This document shows, piece by piece, positions 6,397-9,169 of a stretch of 9,169 nucleotides of DNA. A program made the position numbers and the translations under genes. Below the pieces are notes generated by a model. It worked only from the letters and a program-made list of their open reading frames with translations. It did not search any database and was not told the DNA's origin. This DNA is from Flavobacteriales bacterium (lineage in GTDB: Bacteria > Bacteroidota > Bacteroidia > Flavobacteriales_D > Sanyastnellaceae). The DNA lies in assembly GCA_947464885.1 (NCBI GenBank), contig CANHYZ010000056.1, positions 1-9,169 of the forward strand, read 5' to 3'. Position 1 is the stretch's first letter. Every line of letters starts with the position of its first letter.

Positions 6397-8259
6397 ATGA
6401 ATATGAGAAAAATTAGCTGTATCCTTCTATTGATGTGTGCTTCTTGGCAAGCAAACGCGCAGTTAACCGTAACCACCGTAACACCGGCAGAGGCTGTAGC
6501 AGCGCTGGTCGGACCTGACTTAGAGGTGAGTAACATAACCTATACGGGGGATGTCATCCAAGTCGGTACGTATCAAAATGCAGGTGGAAATTTCCCCATT
6601 ACCAACGGTGTAATCTTATGCACGAGTAGTGTTGAGAATTTCGCGCCGAATGGATTAGGGGGCGAGCCTTTGAATAGCGTCATGGTTGAGCCGGATTTAT
6701 TGGAGATCGCGAACTCTGTTCCTCCGCTTATTGGTCAAACCTTCACGGTCGATGACGTGAATGACGTGGCGATTTTGGAATTTGACTTCGTGGCTAGCGG
6801 GCCCATCCTGACCTTCAAATATGTTTTTGGTTCCGACGAATACTTGACTTGGGTGAATTCCACCTACAATGATGTATTCGCGTTTTTTCTTTCGGGTCCG
6901 GGCATAACCGGCCCATACGCAGCTCCTGCTGCATTCCCTGATGGAGCGCAAAATATCGCCGGTGTTCCCAATAGCGATCCTTTTTTGCCTATTACGATTT
7001 CTTCTGTAAACAACGTGCTCAATTCGGAGTATTACATCGACAATCCGGGCAACACGGTCAATAGCACCGTGAGCTGCACGGGATATACGGACTCTTTGCG
7101 TGTATATGCCGATATGGTTTGCGGAGAAACCTATCACATGAAACTGGCCATTGCCGATGGATCAGACAATTCGTTGAAGTCATTGGTTGTATTTGAGGAA
7201 GGTAGCTTCCAAACATCCGGTGCCGGAATTTCAGCTTACGCTATTGACGGTCCAACAGGTTTTGATGAGCTTGTTTTGATTGAGGGATGTCTTGACGGAG
7301 AGTTGCGCCTTGAACCACCTGCATGCGCTGCCGAGGTGCTCGATGTCGATTTGAATTACTCCGGTATTGCCATCAATGGTGTCGACTTCGCTGCATTACC
7401 GACAACCTTCAGTTTGCAAGGCGAGACCGTGATTATTCCCATTGAAACAGTCGCCGATGGTATCGATAATGAAGGTGATGAAACCCTCAATATCGACATG
7501 TATTACATCAACTTGGAGGGGCAACTCGATACGCTCACTACCAACATTATCATTCGTGATTATATCGCACCTTCAGTAGAAATGAAGCCGGTATACATCT
7601 GTAACAATGATACAGTTGTAGCACCAAATATCACCGGTGGATTCCCTCCATACGGTTATCTATGGTCGGATGGCTTGGAAACGCCAACCCATGCGTTCGA
7701 GGTAGGAGATGCCGGAGAGTATTCAATTACCATGTCCGACTGGTGTGGCAATACGTTTAGCGAAGATTTCTCGGTGGTTGAGCCCGGACCGATTTTCGTA
7801 GCTCCTACGGTCTACAATTGCTTCGGCTTGCAAACAGAGGATTTAGCTCGAGCGGGAGCGCCACCGTATACAGTAGTTTACAATGTAGATTCTCTTGAGT
7901 TAATCGACTATTCATTCCTTGCTGAATACTTCGGTGTTTATCAGGTGACTTTCACAGATCAATGCAACTCATCCGGAACAAGCACCATTTACGTGGATCA
8001 ATGCGATACTAAAATTCCGAACGTCATGACACCAAACGGTGACGGAAAGAATGATACGTTTCAAATCTCCGGTATCGAGGGATTCCGAGGCAGTTCGTTG
8101 AAGGTCTTTGATCGTTGGGGTAAGCTCGTGTTCGAGGATGACGACTACAAGAATAACTGGGACGCAAAGGAAAATGCTGATGGAACATATTTTTTCATCT
8201 TCACGCGGTCAGACGGAAAGGTGACTACCGGTCACTTTGATCGTATCGGAGGGAAGTAA
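6397..8259 (+). CDS. choice-of-anchor L domain protein with two Cys-paired repeats and T9SS type B sorting domain
   Basis: This 620-residue exported protein is a shorter paralogue of its upstream neighbour. The signal peptide covers residues 1-21 (basic MNMRK, hydrophobic ISCILLLMCASW, ANA cleavage site before QLT); the ATG at 6403 is an alternative start two codons later. The choice-of-anchor L domain (about 22-275) has VAILEFDFV, YVFGSDEYLTWV, YNDVFAFFLSGPG, QNIAGVPNSD, YHMKLAIAD and FEEGSFQ. A Calx-beta-like region follows at about 291-388 (DNEGDETLNIDM). Two Cys-paired repeats follow (Cys402-Cys450, Cys475-Cys523). The type B sorting domain is at 538-620 (IPNVMTPNGDGKND, LKVFDRWGKLVFE, NNW, DGTYFFIF). 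Unlike the neighbour it lacks the separate PKD-like domain. LLMC in the signal peptide is not a good lipobox, so a lipoprotein is unlikely. Predicted location is the cell surface or medium via T9SS; the role is unknown. Confidence 0.92.
   Translation: MNMRKISCILLLMCASWQANAQLTVTTVTPAEAVAALVGPDLEVSNITYTGDVIQVGTYQNAGGNFPITNGVILCTSSVENFAPNGLGGEPLNSVMVEPDLLEIANSVPPLIGQTFTVDDVNDVAILEFDFVASGPILTFKYVFGSDEYLTWVNSTYNDVFAFFLSGPGITGPYAAPAAFPDGAQNIAGVPNSDPFLPITISSVNNVLNSEYYIDNPGNTVNSTVSCTGYTDSLRVYADMVCGETYHMKLAIADGSDNSLKSLVVFEEGSFQTSGAGISAYAIDGPTGFDELVLIEGCLDGELRLEPPACAAEVLDVDLNYSGIAINGVDFAALPTTFSLQGETVIIPIETVADGIDNEGDETLNIDMYYINLEGQLDTLTTNIIIRDYIAPSVEMKPVYICNNDTVVAPNITGGFPPYGYLWSDGLETPTHAFEVGDAGEYSITMSDWCGNTFSEDFSVVEPGPIFVAPTVYNCFGLQTEDLARAGAPPYTVVYNVDSLELIDYSFLAEYFGVYQVTFTDQCNSSGTSTIYVDQCDTKIPNVMTPNGDGKNDTFQISGIEGFRGSSLKVFDRWGKLVFEDDDYKNNWDAKENADGTYFFIFTRSDGKVTTGHFDRIGGK
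7567..8004 (+). repeat. two Cys-paired repeats of the second paralogue (protein level)
   Basis: Residues 391-536 hold two units related to the five in the neighbouring protein. The first has Cys402 and Cys450 with ITGGFPPYGYLWSDG between and SDWCG at the end, closest to repeat 1 of the neighbour (VTGGLGDYTITWSDG, SDTCG). The second has Cys475 and Cys523 (DQCN) and is more diverged, with AGAPPYTVVYN replacing the GG-W strand. Both pairs are 48 residues apart, as in the first repeat of the neighbour. An extra Cys536 sits just before the sorting domain. Confidence 0.7.
8008..8256 (+). other. T9SS type B C-terminal sorting domain (second paralogue)
   Basis: This encodes residues 538-620, starting TKIPNVMTPNGDGKND and continuing with LKVFDRWGKLVFE, NNWDAK and DGTYFFIF. 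The body is textbook type B. The tail after it, TTGHFDRIGGK, departs from the usual hydrophobic-plus-basic ending seen in the neighbour. Confidence 0.88.
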
Positions 8260-8263
8260 GCCA

Positions 8264-9169
8264 CTAGAATTGTCGATGATGCAGCGCCAATGCCAATTGG
8301 CGTATGTGCATCTTTCGCTCATCAGCAATATGAATGCGGTCGAGATGTTGAAGCGCGCTGTTGTAGTAGCGTTCCACTTCCGATTGTAATTCTGCATCAA
8401 CGCCTAATGCTTTGAACAGATCCAATGTCGTAGTTATTTTTTGCTGACCGTTAATAGTACCTGCGGCACATTGAGACAGTATTTCGCGCTCCTTGGAAGA
8501 TGCCTTTTCCTGCGCGCGGATCATCAAAAAGGTTTTTTTATCGGCAAGAATATCGCCGCCTCTTTGTTTGCCGGTTTTGGATGAATCGCCAAAGGCATCG
8601 AGATAGTCGTCCCATAATTGAAACGATAAACCGAGGTCAATCGCGAAGTTGTAGATTGACTCGCTGTCACTTTCGGATGCTCCTGCGATTGTGGCTCCGA
8701 TTTTCATAGCGCCTCCCAGAAGGACCGATGTTTTGAGTCGAATCATTTCGACATATTCGGCAATGGTGACATCATTGCGTGACTGAAAATCCATGTCGAG
8801 CTGTTGTCCTTCGCAAACTTCCAAAGCCGTCTTATTGAAGATGTGCATCACCTCTCCAAGGCATTCCGGTCTCGTCTTAATGATGAGTTGGTAGGCTTGA
8901 ATCAGCATGGCATCGCCGCTGAGGATGGCAACATCGCGGTTCCATTTTTCATGGACAGTGGCGTGGCCTCTGCGCAGTGGGGCGTTGTCCATGATGTCGT
9001 CATGCATCAGCGTAAAGTTGTGGAAAATCTCGATGGCGATGGCCGGATAAACAGCATCCTCAATATCGTCTGAAAATAAGTCTGCTGCCATAAGCGTGAG
9101 CAATGGCCGCACTCGTTTTCCTCCCAGATTGAGTATGTAGTTGACGGGCTGGAGAATATTCGAGTCTCC
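8264..9169 (-). CDS. polyprenyl diphosphate synthase, geranylgeranyl/farnesyl type (N-terminus outside window)
   Basis: This trans-isoprenyl diphosphate synthase condenses isopentenyl diphosphate onto an allylic primer, supplying chains for menaquinone, carotenoids or other isoprenoids in the cytoplasm. The minus-strand frame is open to the right edge and gives 301 residues plus stop; only about 25 N-terminal residues are missing. The substrate-binding GGKRVRP motif is at residues 16-22 from the edge. The first Asp-rich motif DDIMD (57-61, bases 8987-9001) is followed by the RRG segment; GQQLDMDF follows, and the second Asp-rich motif DDYLD is at 187-191. The GTG at 9110-9112 is the Val inside GGKRVRP and not a start. 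The first motif has no two-residue insertion and Phe lies five residues before it, as in type I geranylgeranyl synthases, so a C20 product is likelier than C15, but this is inference. It is convergent with the second surface-protein gene, with four bases between the stops. Confidence 0.93.
   Translation of the reverse strand, partial: GDSNILQPVNYILNLGGKRVRPLLTLMAADLFSDDIEDAVYPAIAIEIFHNFTLMHDDIMDNAPLRRGHATVHEKWNRDVAILSGDAMLIQAYQLIIKTRPECLGEVMHIFNKTALEVCEGQQLDMDFQSRNDVTIAEYVEMIRLKTSVLLGGAMKIGATIAGASESDSESIYNFAIDLGLSFQLWDDYLDAFGDSSKTGKQRGGDILADKKTFLMIRAQEKASSKEREILSQCAAGTINGQQKITTTLDLFKALGVDAELQSEVERYYNSALQHLDRIHIADERKMHIRQLALALHHRQF

Noticed and set aside
6421..6459. Lipoprotein signal in the second surface protein because of Cys near the end of the hydrophobic core
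   Set aside because: LLMC does not fit the lipobox (Met before Cys), and a good ANA signal peptidase I site follows.
3535..8259. A toxin, antiphage or contact-dependent system in the tandem gene pair
   Set aside because: No toxin, nuclease, immunity or enzyme motif is visible; all regions fit structural beta-domains plus a T9SS sorting domain.
8292..8301. Ten-base palindrome GCCAATTGGC as a terminator for the second surface-protein gene
   Set aside because: It lies inside the polyprenyl synthase coding sequence, has no loop-friendly centre and is not followed by a T run.
9110..9112. GTG as the start of the polyprenyl synthase
   Set aside because: It is the Val of the conserved GGKRVRP motif; the frame stays open to the window edge with recognisable family sequence upstream.

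Overview
The window looks like chromosomal DNA of a member of the Bacteroidota, most likely Flavobacteriia-like or a relative. Two large secreted proteins carry the type B C-terminal sorting domain of the type IX secretion system (T9SS), which is essentially restricted to this phylum. The intergenic region upstream of the first also matches the phylum's unusual promoter pattern (TTG-type -33 box, about 20 bases, TAnnTTTG -7 box). I cannot place it to genus. The GC content looks intermediate and even across the genes, and I see no insertion sequence, phage, CRISPR, tRNA or rRNA.

Layout: (1) 1-1160, plus strand, the C-terminal two thirds of the DNA repair ATPase RecN, cut by the left edge. (2) 1163-2599, minus strand, asparaginyl-tRNA synthetase, convergent with recN and only two bases from it. 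(3) 2600-2724, a short spacer with a cluster of inverted repeats. (4) 2725-3435, minus strand, a MacB/YknY-type ABC transporter ATPase with no permease nearby. (5) 3436-3534, a divergent promoter region. (6) 3535-6351 and 6397-8259, plus strand, a tandem pair of paralogous exported proteins. (7) 8264-9169, minus strand, a polyprenyl diphosphate synthase, convergent with the pair and cut by the right edge.

The housekeeping genes (recN, asnS, polyprenyl synthase) are ordinary. The accessory part is the tandem pair. Both proteins have a signal peptide, a choice-of-anchor L domain, a Calx-beta-like domain, a variable number of roughly 80-residue two-cysteine repeats (five in the first, two in the second) and a T9SS type B sorting domain. 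They are probably co-transcribed from the promoter at 3479-3510, exported by Sec and then carried to the cell surface or medium by T9SS. Their molecular role is unknown; adhesion or surface structure is a guess from the domain types.

Every stretch between genes is under 130 bases. I found no convincing new multi-gene system. The most interesting material is the repeat-number difference between the two paralogues, the inverted-repeat cluster after the ABC gene and the possibly leaderless start of that gene.
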